DNA of 64,000 nucleotides from Actinomycetota bacterium. GTDB lineage: Bacteria > Actinomycetota > Acidimicrobiia > Acidimicrobiales > JAJPHE01. Both the position numbers and the translations under genes were made by a program. Each line of letters opens with the position of its first letter. The first letter of the stretch is position 1. The stretch lies in NCBI GenBank assembly GCA_027315345.1, contig DAHUYE010000090.1, positions 48,241 through 112,240 of the forward strand. Direction: 5' to 3'. Of this stretch, positions 1-11,982 are shown piece by piece. Below the pieces are notes generated by a model that searched no databases, was not told where the DNA came from, and was given only the letters and a program-made list of their open reading frames with translations.

Positions 1-2
1 AC

Positions 3-2042
3 TCGACGGCCCCCGGGCCCCAATCCGCCGGCCTTATCGAGGGCCTGAACGACGCTCAGAGGGCCGCCGTGACCAGCACGGCCTCGCCCTTGTGCGTGCT
101 GGCCGGGGCCGGCTCGGGCAAGACCCGGGTCCTGACCAGGCGGATCGCCTGGCGAGTGGCCGAGGGCGACGCCCATCCCGGCCACGTGCTGGCCCTGACC
201 TTCACCCGGAAGGCGGCCGGGGAGCTGAACACCCGGCTCGGGAGCCTGGGCATCCGGGACCGGGTGGCCGCCGGGACCTTCCACAGCACCGCCTACGCCC
301 AGCTGCGGCGGTGGTGGGCCGATCGGGATCAGTCCGCCCCGGGCCTGTTGGACCGCAAGGTGCGCCTCCTAGCCGGCCTGGTGCCGGGCGGCCCCCGGGA
401 GGCCAAGCCGGTCGAGGCCATGGACCTGGCCGGGGAGATCGAATGGGCCAAGGCCCGCATGATCGGCCCGGACGACTACGCCCTGGAGGCGGAGGGTGCC
501 GGCCGGCGGGCCCCGGTCACGCCGTCGCGGATGGCCGAGATCTACCGGCGCTACGAGGAGGAAAAGCATCGGCGGGGCCTGGTCGATTTCGATGACCTCC
601 TGTCCATGTGCGCACGGGCGATCGAGGAAGACGCCGGTTTCGCCGCTGCGCAGCGCTGGCGCTTCCGGCACCTGTTCGTGGACGAGTTCCAGGACGTCAA
701 CCCGTCGCAGTTCCGGCTGCTCTCGGCGTGGTTGGGCGACCGGCTCGACCTGTGCGTCGTGGGTGACCCCAACCAGGCCATCTACTCCTGGAACGGTGCC
801 GATCCGACCCTTCTGACCAGCTTCACGGCCCGGTTTCCGAGCGCCGAGGTCATCAACCTGGAGGACAACTACCGCTCGACGCCGCAGATCCTGACCGTGG
901 CCGGGGCCGTCCTGGGGCGAAGTTCCCTGCGGGCCAACCGGGCCGAGGGACCCGTGCCGGCGGTGCGCTCCTACGGAAGCGATGTGGAGGAGGCGCGCGG
1001 GGTGGCCGCCCTGGTCCGCCAGGCCCGCCGGCCCGGCGCGCCCTGGTCGGACATCGCCATCCTGGCCCGCACCAACGCCCAGCTGCCGGCGCTGGAGCGC
1101 GCCCTGCGCTCCCTCCAGGTCCCCAGCCGGACCGCCGGTGGCGCCGCCCTGCTGGAACAGCCGGAGGTCAAGGCGGCACTACGTCAGCTGGCCCAGGCGC
1201 CACCGGGGGCAACCTTCCTGGCCGTGGTGGCCGACATCGAACAGGCGGCTGGTGACGACACCGGCCCGCTGGACGCCTCCGCTCTGGAGGAACGGCGCAT
1301 GCAGCTGGTGGCTTTCGCCCAGCTGGCCCGGGAGTACGCCGCCCTCGACGCCCGCCCCAGCGCCGGCGGCTTCCGGTCCTGGCTGACCACCACTTTGGCC
1401 GGGGACGGCGGGGCCGGAGCAGGCGACGCCGTGGCCCTGTCCACCTTCCACCGGGCCAAGGGCCTCGAATGGCCGGTCGTGTTCCTGGTCGGGCTGGAGC
1501 GGGGCCTGGTCCCCATCGGGCGCAGTAGCGGTCCGGCCGAGGAGGCCGAGGAGCGCCGCCTGCTGTACGTGGCCGCCACCCGGGCCGAGCATCGCCTGCA
1601 TTGCTCCTGGGCGGAGCGGCGCAGCTTCGGCCAACGCAGCCTGCCCCGCCAGCCATCCCCCTACCTGGAGGCCATCGAGATGGCCTGCCTGCGTCTGGAG
1701 GGCCGTGACGTACCCGCCCCCGACACGGCGGCGGGCCTGAGCCGGGCCCGCTCGGCGCTGCCGGCACCACGGCGTCGCCCCGGGAACACCGCCGCCGACC
1801 TGGTCGCCGACGCCGATCCGGGCGTGCTGAGCGCTCTGCGCCAGTGGCGTTCGGTGACCGCCAAGGCCTCCGGTGTCCCCGCCTACGTCATCTTCCACGA
1901 CTCCACCCTGGCGGCCATGGCCGCCTCCTGCCCGACCAGCACCAAGCAACTGCTGGGGCTGCCGGGGCTGGGGCCGGTCAAGGTGTCCCGTTACGGGGAT
2001 GCCATCCTGGCTCTGGTGGCCGAACACCGGGCCAGCGCCTGA
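3..2042 (+). CDS. uvrD2: UvrD/PcrA-family ATP-dependent DNA helicase with C-terminal HRDC domain (5' end truncated by window)
   Basis: Frame open to the window edge (..LIEGLNDAQRAAV); Walker A AGAGSGKT; VDEFQDVNPSQ; GDPNQAIYSWNGA; TFHRAKGLEWPVVF; C-terminal HRDC-like LGLPGLGPVKVSRYGDAIL. Confidence 0.93.
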   Translation, partial: STAPGPQSAGLIEGLNDAQRAAVTSTASPLCVLAGAGSGKTRVLTRRIAWRVAEGDAHPGHVLALTFTRKAAGELNTRLGSLGIRDRVAAGTFHSTAYAQLRRWWADRDQSAPGLLDRKVRLLAGLVPGGPREAKPVEAMDLAGEIEWAKARMIGPDDYALEAEGAGRRAPVTPSRMAEIYRRYEEEKHRRGLVDFDDLLSMCARAIEEDAGFAAAQRWRFRHLFVDEFQDVNPSQFRLLSAWLGDRLDLCVVGDPNQAIYSWNGADPTLLTSFTARFPSAEVINLEDNYRSTPQILTVAGAVLGRSSLRANRAEGPVPAVRSYGSDVEEARGVAALVRQARRPGAPWSDIAILARTNAQLPALERALRSLQVPSRTAGGAALLEQPEVKAALRQLAQAPPGATFLAVVADIEQAAGDDTGPLDASALEERRMQLVAFAQLAREYAALDARPSAGGFRSWLTTTLAGDGGAGAGDAVALSTFHRAKGLEWPVVFLVGLERGLVPIGRSSGPAEEAEERRLLYVAATRAEHRLHCSWAERRSFGQRSLPRQPSPYLEAIEMACLRLEGRDVPAPDTAAGLSRARSALPAPRRRPGNTAADLVADADPGVLSALRQWRSVTAKASGVPAYVIFHDSTLAAMAASCPTSTKQLLGLPGLGPVKVSRYGDAILALVAEHRASA

Positions 2043-2046
2043 GAGT

Positions 2047-2751
2047 TCACTCGGCCGGATCGGGCTCCTGCCGGGATATCAGCAGTTGGGCGAAGCGTTC
2101 GGCGTTGAGGGAGATGAATATCCCCTCCGACTCCGCCGTCAGCTGACCGTCCACGAAGGAGCGGCCGACCACCGTCACCTTCCGGCCGTCCACCTTGACC
2201 AGCTCGGCCTCCAGGGCGATGACCCGATGCAACGGCGTGGGCCGGCGGTAACGGATGGTCAAGGTGCCGGTCATGCCGCTCTGCCCCGACAGTGTCTGGG
2301 CCAGCCCGAGCAACTCATCGAAGGTGGCGGCCAGATACCCGCCGTGCACGTGTCCGGGCGGTCCTTCGTAGGCGGAACCGAACACGACCGAGCCGACCAC
2401 CTTGTCCCCCTCGATGCTCAGCTGGGCGGGTGGAGCCAGCGGGTTGGCCATGCCGATGATGGGGCTGTTGTCGAAGAAGGTGTAAGGGGTATCGGCGTTG
2501 GCCGCCTCAGCGAAGCTCTCATAGGCGCGCTGGCCCGGCTGACGCCCCAGCAGGTCGGCCACCTGCTGGATCAGGGCCGTGGCCTCCTCCATCTCGGCCA
2601 AGGGGGCCCGGTGGGCCACCAAGCCCTCGATGATCTGGCGAACGCCCTCGGCCAGCCGGCCGATGGCATCCCGTTCGGGAGTGTCGACGATGTCGGCGGC
2701 GGCATGGATCATGCGGCCGTAGGGATGATCGGGCTGGATCGGGTCGGTCAC
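2047..2751 (-). CDS. PaaI/4HBT hotdog-fold thioesterase family protein
   Basis: YEGPPGHVHGGYLAATFDELLGLAQ resembles the hotdog thioesterase motif; overlaps the next gene by 4 bp. Confidence 0.8.
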   Translation of the reverse strand: MTDPIQPDHPYGRMIHAAADIVDTPERDAIGRLAEGVRQIIEGLVAHRAPLAEMEEATALIQQVADLLGRQPGQRAYESFAEAANADTPYTFFDNSPIIGMANPLAPPAQLSIEGDKVVGSVVFGSAYEGPPGHVHGGYLAATFDELLGLAQTLSGQSGMTGTLTIRYRRPTPLHRVIALEAELVKVDGRKVTVVGRSFVDGQLTAESEGIFISLNAERFAQLLISRQEPDPAE

Positions 2752-3551
2752 GGGGCCAGGTCGAAGTCGACGATCACCGGAGCGTGATCGGAGGGCAGTT
2801 TTCCCTTGCGGGCGTTGCGGTCGATGAAGGCCATCCGGGCCCGTTCCGCCAATGAGGCCGAGGCGAGAGCAAGGTCGATGCGCATGCCGCGATGGTTGTG
2901 GAAGTCACCGGCCCGGTAGTCCCACCACGTGAACAACTTGTCCTGCGGCTGGCACTGGCGGAATACATCGACCAGTCCCCAGTCGAGAATGTTCTGAAGG
3001 GCTTCCCTCTCCGCCGCGCTCACGTGGGTGGCGCCCACGAACTTGGACGGGTCGTACACATCCCGGTCCTCGGGGGCCACGTTGAAGTCACCGCAGACGA
3101 TCACGTCCCCGGTCGGTTGTGCGCTGGCGTCGAGGTGCGACCGCAGTTGGGCCAGCCAGGCCAGCTTGGCCTCATAGTGCTCGGTCCCCACTTCCCTTCC
3201 GTTGGGAACGTAGACGCTGGCCACCCGCACCCCGGCACAGGTGGCGGCGATGAAACGTGACTCCGCCTCCGGGTCCTCATCGAAGCCGGCCGTGATCTGG
3301 TCCAGACCCACCCGGCTCAGAATGGCCACCCCGTTCCAACGCCCCGCCCCCCCGTGGTGGGCGTGGTCATAACCGAGACCCTGGAAGGCCAGGGCCGGAA
3401 AAGCCGCATCGGTGACTTTGGTCTCCTGCATACACAACACGTCGGGAGCGGCGTAGCCGATGAACTCCTCCACCCTGGGCATCCGGGCCCGCAGCGAGTT
3501 GACGTTCCAAGTGGCTATCCGAAGGGTGCCGGGGGGCCGCCAGGGGTCCAT
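2748..3551 (-). CDS. xthA: Exodeoxyribonuclease III (AP endonuclease, EEP family)
   Basis: IATWNVNSLRAR, LCMQETKV, GDFNVAPEDRDVYDP, SDHAPVIVDFDL motifs. Confidence 0.92.
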   Translation of the reverse strand: MDPWRPPGTLRIATWNVNSLRARMPRVEEFIGYAAPDVLCMQETKVTDAAFPALAFQGLGYDHAHHGGAGRWNGVAILSRVGLDQITAGFDEDPEAESRFIAATCAGVRVASVYVPNGREVGTEHYEAKLAWLAQLRSHLDASAQPTGDVIVCGDFNVAPEDRDVYDPSKFVGATHVSAAEREALQNILDWGLVDVFRQCQPQDKLFTWWDYRAGDFHNHRGMRIDLALASASLAERARMAFIDRNARKGKLPSDHAPVIVDFDLAP

Positions 3552-3599
3552 CCCCCGTTTCTACCCCAGGTCCGCCGCCCCGGCGCACGGCCGGGGGTG

Positions 3600-5222
3600 C
3601 TAGCGGCGGCCGCTCCTCTTGGAGGGTGGCTCGGCCGGCGCCGGGCTCTTCTGGACCGCGGCCGCCTTCTTGACGGCCGGAGCTTTCTTGACGGCCGGAG
3701 CCTTCTTGGTGGCAGGAGCTTTCTGGGTGCTCGGAGCCGCGGCCTTCTTGGGGGCCGGAGCCGCCTTTTTGGATGAAGCCGCCTTCTTGGCCGAACCCGG
3801 CCCCGGTGCCTTCGTGGCCGGAGCCTTCTTGGCGCCCACCGACTTCGTCGCCACCGCCGCCTTCTTGGCCGGAGCCGCCGCCTTCTTGGCCGGAGCCGCC
3901 GCCTTCGTGGCCGGAGCCGCCGCCTTCTTGGCCGGAGCCGCCGCCTTCTTGGCCGGAGCGGCCGCCTTCTTGGCCGGAGCCGCCGCCTTCTTGGCCGGAG
4001 CGGCCGCCTTCTTGGCCGGAGCCGCCGCCTTCTTGGCCGGAGCCGCCGCCTTCTTGGCCGGAGCCGCCGCCTTCTTGGCCGGAGCCGCCGCCTTCTTGGC
4101 CGGAGCGGCCGCCTTCTTGGCGGTCGCCACCTTCTGAGTGGCTGCGGTCTTCCTGACGGTCCTGGATTGGGCCGGGGCCTTCCCGGCGGCCGACTTCCTG
4201 CCCCTCCCCGAGCCGGACTTCTCCCCCGCCGGTTGGGACTCGGCTATCTCCGCCTCCACCGTCTCGTCCTGGGGGGAGCCGGAGACGTGGGCGAAGCCGG
4301 GCAGAGCCAGTTCGATCCCCCGCCGCTGGGGGTCGAGGGCCTGGAGGACGAAGCTATGCCGGTCTCCCCGGTTGAGGATCTCCCGGGCGCTGCGGGGCGG
4401 CGGATCGCCCATTCCGGCCAGGGGCAGGTAGCACTTGGCCCCCTGGGCGGTGATGAAGCACCCGTGGGAGGCGAAGCTGTCAACCTCGCCCTCGACCTCG
4501 GAACCGAGCGGGTGGTCAGCGATGAACTGGATGAAGGTCAGCGGGTCGTTGAGGGCCTCGGGAGGGGGTCCTGCCCCCCGGCGGCGGCGCCGGCGGCCGG
4601 AGCCGGGCGCCTCCGGGGAGACCACCTCCTCGGTGGCGGCGGCGATGGCGTCGGACAGGCCGGCTTTGGGCCGGGACGTGCCTGTGGCGGCTCCGGGCCG
4701 GGGCGGGGGCGCCTTGGGCACCGGCATGGGCCGGCTGGCCTCCTTGGAGCCGATCCGGACCCGGGTCTTGCGCGCCTCGCGCATCGAATCCCGGCTCTTG
4801 GGGCCCCGGACGGGGTTCCGGGGCGTGAAGATCCACCCTATGCCGGGGACCGGCTTGCCCCCGATCAGGCGGTCCTTGGTGAAGAGCCACTCGTACTCAC
4901 CGTGGAACTCCTGGAAGGAGTCGTTGGACAGGACGGTGGCACCGGAGCGATCGGCGATGCGCAGGAGGAAGGCGTCCCCGCGCCCGATGGCGCCGGCAGG
5001 GGGAGAGACCATCTCCCCGTGGGCGACGGCATCATCGAAGGCCGACCGCTCCGAGTTGTCTATCCGGTGGCCGAAGGTGGCATCGACCACCACGGTGATC
5101 TCGGCGTGGGGAAACTCATTATGGAACTCGCGCACGGCTTCATCGAGCTGGGCGAGACTGGGGATCGAACGGCCCTCGGTGGCGATGTTGGACCCGTCGA
5201 CCACTACGTGGGTGAACGGCAT
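3600..5222 (-). CDS. NYN-domain (Zc3h12a-like) ribonuclease with S1-like domain and Lys/Ala/Pro-rich histone-H1-like C-terminal tail
   Basis: N-term HVVVDGSNIATEGRSIPS, VVVDATFGHRID, SNDSFQEF (NYN/PIN-like acidic residues); mid EGEVDSFASHGCFITAQGAKCYLPLAG (S1-like); tail (AAAPAKK)n. GTG at 5249 is an alternative start. Confidence 0.82.
   Translation of the reverse strand: MPFTHVVVDGSNIATEGRSIPSLAQLDEAVREFHNEFPHAEITVVVDATFGHRIDNSERSAFDDAVAHGEMVSPPAGAIGRGDAFLLRIADRSGATVLSNDSFQEFHGEYEWLFTKDRLIGGKPVPGIGWIFTPRNPVRGPKSRDSMREARKTRVRIGSKEASRPMPVPKAPPPRPGAATGTSRPKAGLSDAIAAATEEVVSPEAPGSGRRRRRRGAGPPPEALNDPLTFIQFIADHPLGSEVEGEVDSFASHGCFITAQGAKCYLPLAGMGDPPPRSAREILNRGDRHSFVLQALDPQRRGIELALPGFAHVSGSPQDETVEAEIAESQPAGEKSGSGRGRKSAAGKAPAQSRTVRKTAATQKVATAKKAAAPAKKAAAPAKKAAAPAKKAAAPAKKAAAPAKKAAAPAKKAAAPAKKAAAPAKKAAAPAKKAAAPATKAAAPAKKAAAPAKKAAVATKSVGAKKAPATKAPGPGSAKKAASSKKAAPAPKKAAAPSTQKAPATKKAPAVKKAPAVKKAAAVQKSPAPAEPPSKRSGRR
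3859..4110. repeat. 21-bp tandem repeat (gccttcttggccggagcSgcc), 12 units, coding for AAAPAKK heptapeptides
   Basis: Read directly: 12 contiguous 21-bp units, near identical, with one gtgg variant in unit 3 and ccg/cgg variation; a degenerate 13th unit follows at 4111-4131. Confidence 0.95.
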
Positions 5223-5337
5223 GTTCCGGGTAGTCAAGCATCCAGCCACCCCGGGAGTGGGTGACCGGGGCAGCCTTTACCATGGTCAGCCAACCGGTCA
5301 GAACCGGCTACGGAGCGTCAGGGAACAGGGAGCGGGG

Positions 5338-5949
5338 ATGATCAGGGCAGCACTGTTCGACTTCGGCGGGGTCGTCCTGTCGAGCCCCTTCGAGGCCTTC
5401 GCCCGCTACGAGGCCGTCCAGGGTCTGCCCCCCGGATTCCTCCGGGGCCTCAATGCCACCAACCCCGACACCAATGCCTGGGCCCGGCTGGAGCGCAGCG
5501 AGGTCCTCTTCGAGGAGTTCTGCCTCCTCTACGAGGAGGAGGCCGCCCAGGCCGGGGGCTCCATCGACGCCCGCCAGGTCATGGCCCTGCTGGCCGGGGA
5601 GCTGCGCCCGGCCATGGTCCAGGCCGTCAAGCGTTGCCGGGAGCGGCTCAAGACCGCCTGCCTGACCAACAACTTCGTCACCGGCCCCGGGTCACGCCGG
5701 ATCGGGATGGACGAGATGTTCGACGCCGTCATCGAGTCCAGTCGGGTGGGAGTGCGCAAGCCCGATCCCCGCTTTTACACCTTGGCCTGCGAGATGCTGG
5801 AGATCGAGCCCAGCGAGGCCGTCTTCCTGGACGATCTGGGCGTCAACCTGAAGCCGGCCCGGGAGATGGGGATGACCACCATCAAGGTGGAGGACCCCGA
5901 CATCGCCATCAAGGCGCTGGAAGAGGTGGTCGGCTTCTCCCTGAGTTGA
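5338..5949 (+). CDS. HAD-superfamily hydrolase (HAD-IA)
   Basis: MIRAALFDFGGVVLSS, ACLTNNF, VGVRKPDPRFY, AVFLDDLGVNLKPAREMGM; start ATG after cagggagcgggg. Confidence 0.9.
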   Translation: MIRAALFDFGGVVLSSPFEAFARYEAVQGLPPGFLRGLNATNPDTNAWARLERSEVLFEEFCLLYEEEAAQAGGSIDARQVMALLAGELRPAMVQAVKRCRERLKTACLTNNFVTGPGSRRIGMDEMFDAVIESSRVGVRKPDPRFYTLACEMLEIEPSEAVFLDDLGVNLKPAREMGMTTIKVEDPDIAIKALEEVVGFSLS

Positions 5950-5999
5950 CCTGAGTTGACGCCGGCGCCGGACCTATGACGACACGGGCCGTCAGCGGG

Positions 6000-8900
6000 T
6001 CAGCCCAGCGCCCGCCGCAGGATGTCCTCGGTCTCCAGTTGGTGGATGGCCGCTACCCCCGCCGCCGGGCTGGCCGACTCGGCCCGGCTGACGTGAACCA
6101 GTTCGAAGTCCTGGCGCAGGGCCCGGTGCAGGCGGCCGTGGACGAAGGACCACGCCCCCATGTTTTCCGGCTCCTCCTGGAGCCAGACCACCCGGGAGGC
6201 GGAGCTGTAGCGGGCCAGCAGGGCGGCTATCTCGTCCTCCGGCCAGGGGTAGAGCTGCTCGACCCGGACCACGGCCACGGTGTCCTGCATCGACTGCGCA
6301 TCCCGCTGGGCCATGGCGTCATAGGCCACCTTGCCCGAGCACAGGACGATGCGCTCCACCTTGGAGGGATCGGTGACGTTCGGGTCATCCAGGACGTGGG
6401 CGAACGAACCTGACTCCAGGTCCGTCACCGGGGAACGGGACTGCCGGGCCCGGAGCAGCGACTTGGGGGTCAGCACCACCAGGGGTGTCCTCGTCTCCCG
6501 CCGGACCTGGCGGCGAAGAACGTGGAAGTACTGGGCGGCGGTGGTCGGATTGACCACGGAGAGGTTCCCGCCGGCGCAGAGGATGAGGAAGCGCTCCATG
6601 CGGGCCGAGGAATGCTCGGGACCCTGGCCCTCGTAGCCGTGGGGCAGAAGGAGGATCAGGCCCGAGTTCTGGCCCCACTTGTCCTCGGCGGCCACGATGA
6701 ACTGGTCGATGATGATCTGGGCTCCGTTGACGAAGTCACCGAACTGGGCCTCCCAGGCCACCAGCGCATCCCGGTGCTCGACGGAGTACCCGTATTCGAA
6801 ACCGAGGGCGGCGTACTCGCTGAGGAGGGAGTCGTAGACGAAGAAGCGGCCGGCAGGGCGGTCCTCCCCCGCCAGGGTGGACAGCGGCACATGTTCTTCA
6901 CCGGTGCGGTAGTCGACCAGGACCGAATGGCGCTGGCTGAAGGTGCCCCGGCGGGTGTCCTGACCGGACAGACGGACGTCGGTGCCCTCGATGAGCAGGC
7001 TGCCCAGGGCCAAGGCCTCCCCCAGGGACCAGTCGACCTCACCCGATCCGTACAGCTTCGCCCTGGCCTCGAGCTGGCGGGCCAGCTTGGGATGAACGGT
7101 GAAGCCGTCCGGGGCGGCGGTGACGGTGGCAGCGATGGCATCTAGCCGATCCCTCGGCACACCGGTCAGAGTCGGGGGCGCCGGCTTGGGATTGGCCGGA
7201 GGCGCCGGCAGGGCCGTGGGCCGGGGCGGCGCCGAGGAGCGGGTCTCGTCCAGGGCCACCTGGAGGCGGGCGCTGAAGTCGGACAGCGACTTTTCCGCCT
7301 CGTCCAGGGTGATGTCGCCCCGGCGCACCAGGGTCTCGGTGTAGAGCTTGCGCACGGAGCGGTGTTGATCGATCAACTCGTACATGCGCGGCTGGGTGTA
7401 GCTCGGCTCATCGCCCTCGTTGTGGCCGAACCGGCGATAGCAGACCATGTCGATGACCACGTCTTTGTGGAAGGCCTGGCGGAAGGCCAGAGCCAGCCGG
7501 CCCACGCGCACACAGGCCTCGGGGTCGTCCCCGTTGACATGGAATATGGGGGCCTGGACCATCTTGGCCACGTCGGTCGGGTACACAGAGGACCGGGCCG
7601 ACTCGGGACCGGTGGTGAAACCGAGCTGGTTGTTGATGACCAGATGGATTGTGCCGCCGGTGCGGTAACCGCTCAGCTGGGACAGGTTGAAGGTCTCGGC
7701 CACCACGCCCTGGCCGGCGAAGGCGGCGTCCCCGTGCACCAGCAGGGACAGCACCGGATAGGCCTCCGGGTCGGGATGCAGATCCTGCTTGGCCCGGCCC
7801 ATGCCTTCCACCACGGGATCGACGGCTTCGAGGTGGGATGGATTGGAGGCCAGGGTCAGAGGGATCTCCACGCCGGACAGCCCGACGAACTTGCCCACCG
7901 CCCCCTTGTGGTATTTCACGTCACCGGAGCCCTGAACGGTGTCGGGGTCGATGTCTCCTTCGAACTCGCGGAACATCTCCCGGTAGGACTTGCCCACGAT
8001 GTTGGCGAGCACATTGAGCCGGCCCCGGTGGGCCATGCCCATGACCGCCTCGGTGATACCGCGCTTGGCCGCCTCGTCCAGGATGGCGTCGAGGAGCGGA
8101 ATGGCGGACTCACCGCCTTCGAGGCCGAAACGCTTCTGTCCGACGTATTTGGTGTGCAGAAACCGCTCGAAAGCTTCGGCGTCGTTGAGCCGCTCCAGGA
8201 CGTGGCGCTGCTCCTCCGGGCCAAGCTCGGTGTGCACCCCTTCGACCTGGTTCTGAATCCAGCGCTTCTGCTCCGGATCCTGGATGTGCATGTACTCGAC
8301 GCCGGTTGTGCGGCAGTAGGCGTCCCGCAGGACTCCGAGGATGTCCCCGAGAGTCATGACGTCACGGTTGGCCAGGCCGTCGGTCAGGAACTCCCGATCC
8401 AGATCCCAGATGGTGAGGCCGTAAGTGGCCGGGTCGAGCTCGGCATGCATGCGCGGCTCTTTGACCGCCAGCGGGTCCAGATCGGCGATGAGGTGGCCCC
8501 GCACCCGGTACATGTTGATCAGGGTCTGGACGTGGACCTGCTTCTCCAAACGGGAGCGGTCCCGGTCCACCGGGTTGGTGTCATCCCGCCAGGCCACCGG
8601 CTCGTAGGGGACCTCCATGGACCGGAAGACATCCTCGTAGAAGCCGCCCTCCCCCAGCAGATAGCGGTGGACCCGGGCCAGGAACTCACCCGACTCGGCG
8701 CCCTGGATGATGCGGTGGTCGTAGGTGGAGGTCAGGGTGACCACCTTGGAGACGCCCAACTCGGCCAGCATCCGGGGATCGGCGGCCTGGAACCCGGCCG
8801 GGTGCTCGATGGCGCCCACCCCGACGATGAGCCCCTGACCGGGCATGAGGCGGGGCACGGAGTGGACCGTTCCCAACGTCCCCGGGTTGGTGATGGTGAC

Positions 8901-9719
8901 GGTCGTGCCGGCCAGGTCATCGGCCCCGGCCTTGCCGTTCCGCACCTTGCGGATCAGGTCCTCGTAGGCCAGCCAGAAGGCCCGGAACTCAAGGGTGTCG
9001 GCCTGCCGGATGCAGGGCACCATCAAGGTGCGGGATCCGTCCGGGCGGGCCAGGTCGACGGCCATGCCCAGGCCGACGTGTTGGTGGCGCACCACGCCCG
9101 GCGTGCCCTTCTCGTCAATGCCGGCCACAAAGGTCGAGTTCATGACCGGGACGTCGGCCAGGGCCCGGACCACGGCGTAGGCGATGAGGTGGGTGAAGCT
9201 CACCTTTCCGCCCCGGCCCCGGGCCAGGTGATTGTTGATGACCTTGCGGTTCACCTCCAGCAGCCGGGCGGGAACCTCCCGCACGCTGGTGGCGGTGGGG
9301 ACCCCGAGGCTGGCCTCCATGTTGGAGACCACCCGGGCGGCCGCTCCCCGCAGCGGCCTGGGTTCCTCGGCAGCGGGGGGGACGGCCGGGGCGGCTGCAG
9401 CCGGGGCCGCCTTGACAGCCCCGTTGGCGGGGACGGCCTGGAGCGGGGCCAAGGGGGGCGAAGAAGCGGCCGGAACGGAGGCGGCGGAAGCGGATGGGAC
9501 CGGCGCGGCAGGAGCGCCAGCTGCGGCGGGAGCAGTCGCGGTGGGGGCGGCGGACGGGGCGGGAGGGGATGTGCGGGCCTCATCACCGCGGCGGTAATCG
9601 CTGAAGAACTCCCGCCAGCTCTCGCTCACCGACTCGGGGTTCTGGCGGTACTGCTCGTACATCTCATCCACCAGCCACGCATTGGGGCCAAAGGACTGGC
9701 GGGACCCGGTTTCGACCAT
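6000..9719 (-). CDS. kgd: Multifunctional 2-oxoglutarate dehydrogenase E1 / decarboxylase with fused E2-like succinyltransferase domain
   Basis: 1239 aa; N-term [30 protein letters not shown], Ala/Pro linker, E2 catalytic-like ([16 protein letters not shown]), E1 ThDP motifs ([40 protein letters not shown]). Confidence 0.95.
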   Translation of the reverse strand: MVETGSRQSFGPNAWLVDEMYEQYRQNPESVSESWREFFSDYRRGDEARTSPPAPSAAPTATAPAAAGAPAAPVPSASAASVPAASSPPLAPLQAVPANGAVKAAPAAAAPAVPPAAEEPRPLRGAAARVVSNMEASLGVPTATSVREVPARLLEVNRKVINNHLARGRGGKVSFTHLIAYAVVRALADVPVMNSTFVAGIDEKGTPGVVRHQHVGLGMAVDLARPDGSRTLMVPCIRQADTLEFRAFWLAYEDLIRKVRNGKAGADDLAGTTVTITNPGTLGTVHSVPRLMPGQGLIVGVGAIEHPAGFQAADPRMLAELGVSKVVTLTSTYDHRIIQGAESGEFLARVHRYLLGEGGFYEDVFRSMEVPYEPVAWRDDTNPVDRDRSRLEKQVHVQTLINMYRVRGHLIADLDPLAVKEPRMHAELDPATYGLTIWDLDREFLTDGLANRDVMTLGDILGVLRDAYCRTTGVEYMHIQDPEQKRWIQNQVEGVHTELGPEEQRHVLERLNDAEAFERFLHTKYVGQKRFGLEGGESAIPLLDAILDEAAKRGITEAVMGMAHRGRLNVLANIVGKSYREMFREFEGDIDPDTVQGSGDVKYHKGAVGKFVGLSGVEIPLTLASNPSHLEAVDPVVEGMGRAKQDLHPDPEAYPVLSLLVHGDAAFAGQGVVAETFNLSQLSGYRTGGTIHLVINNQLGFTTGPESARSSVYPTDVAKMVQAPIFHVNGDDPEACVRVGRLALAFRQAFHKDVVIDMVCYRRFGHNEGDEPSYTQPRMYELIDQHRSVRKLYTETLVRRGDITLDEAEKSLSDFSARLQVALDETRSSAPPRPTALPAPPANPKPAPPTLTGVPRDRLDAIAATVTAAPDGFTVHPKLARQLEARAKLYGSGEVDWSLGEALALGSLLIEGTDVRLSGQDTRRGTFSQRHSVLVDYRTGEEHVPLSTLAGEDRPAGRFFVYDSLLSEYAALGFEYGYSVEHRDALVAWEAQFGDFVNGAQIIIDQFIVAAEDKWGQNSGLILLLPHGYEGQGPEHSSARMERFLILCAGGNLSVVNPTTAAQYFHVLRRQVRRETRTPLVVLTPKSLLRARQSRSPVTDLESGSFAHVLDDPNVTDPSKVERIVLCSGKVAYDAMAQRDAQSMQDTVAVVRVEQLYPWPEDEIAALLARYSSASRVVWLQEEPENMGAWSFVHGRLHRALRQDFELVHVSRAESASPAAGVAAIHQLETEDILRRALG

Positions 9720-9809
9720 TTAACGAACATCCTACCGGGCTGGACCGCGGCCCCGACCCGGCCCTGGGGCGGGGCGGGAGCCCGGCAGGAGGAGGGGTAC
9801 CGTGCAGGC

Positions 9810-11486
<1,677 letters not shown>

Positions 11487-11526
11487 GCCGCGGCCCAGGC
11501 GGCCGTAACGGCCATAGACGCCGGGG

Positions 11527-11551
11527 TCGGGTGCACGGCGGACGCACCCGA
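11527..11551. terminator. Stem-loop TCGGGTGC-N9-GCACCCGA downstream of ettA (terminator-like, no U-tract)
   Basis: 8-bp perfect stem 40 nt after the ettA stop; another dyad GGCCGT-A-ACGGCC at 11501-11513. Confidence 0.4.
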
Positions 11552-11684
11552 GCCCCAGCGCGAACCAAACATCACACCTCGGAAGGCCTCCCGTCAATGG
11601 GAGACCCGGTCCAAACCACCCAAACCGGCCCCAGCCACCCCCTAGGAGGCTCATATATCCGTCCGGAATGCCGTTAATGACAAC

Positions 11685-11906
11685 GTGGGCAATCTCATCG
11701 CCAGAAGCAGGGCGGTGGTCCGGAATGTCGACCCGGGCAACTCGGCCACCTGCCGGCACTGCGGCGCCCCGGTCAAGTTCGTGGCCCGGGCCGGGCTGCG
11801 CCAGGTGATCGCCAACGTCTACTGCGACGGGGTGTGGGACCGGGTCGAGCATTACCACGAGCCCTGCTACGCCGACGCCGGCCGGCCCCACGGCCGGGTG
11901 GCCTGA
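11685..11906 (+). CDS. Small protein with CxxC...CH-type putative zinc-binding residues (hypothetical)
   Basis: 73 aa ATCRHCGAPVKFVARAGLRQVIANVYCDGVWDRVEHYHEPCYADAGRPHG; GTG start. Confidence 0.7.
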   Translation: MGNLIARSRAVVRNVDPGNSATCRHCGAPVKFVARAGLRQVIANVYCDGVWDRVEHYHEPCYADAGRPHGRVA

Positions 11907-11982
11907 GCCGACCCGGGGCTCCGTCGAACCCGGGCCCCGCCCTGCGGGTTACCGTGCCCCCCGACGAAGCGGGAGGTGAGCC

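Noticed and set aside
3859-4131. Possible CRISPR array
   Set aside because: Contiguous 21-bp units with no unique spacers; it is a coding tandem repeat.
3619-4156. Plus-strand repetitive ORFs (AFLAGAA)n and (PPSWPE)n
   Set aside because: A 21-bp repeat stays open in several frames; the minus frame continues a NYN/S1 protein and is the credible one.
7362-9800. N-terminal 800+ codons of the 1374-aa plus-strand ORF (7362-11486)
   Set aside because: Antisense to kgd; composition typical of high-GC shadow frames. Only 9810-11486 (ABC-F) is supported.
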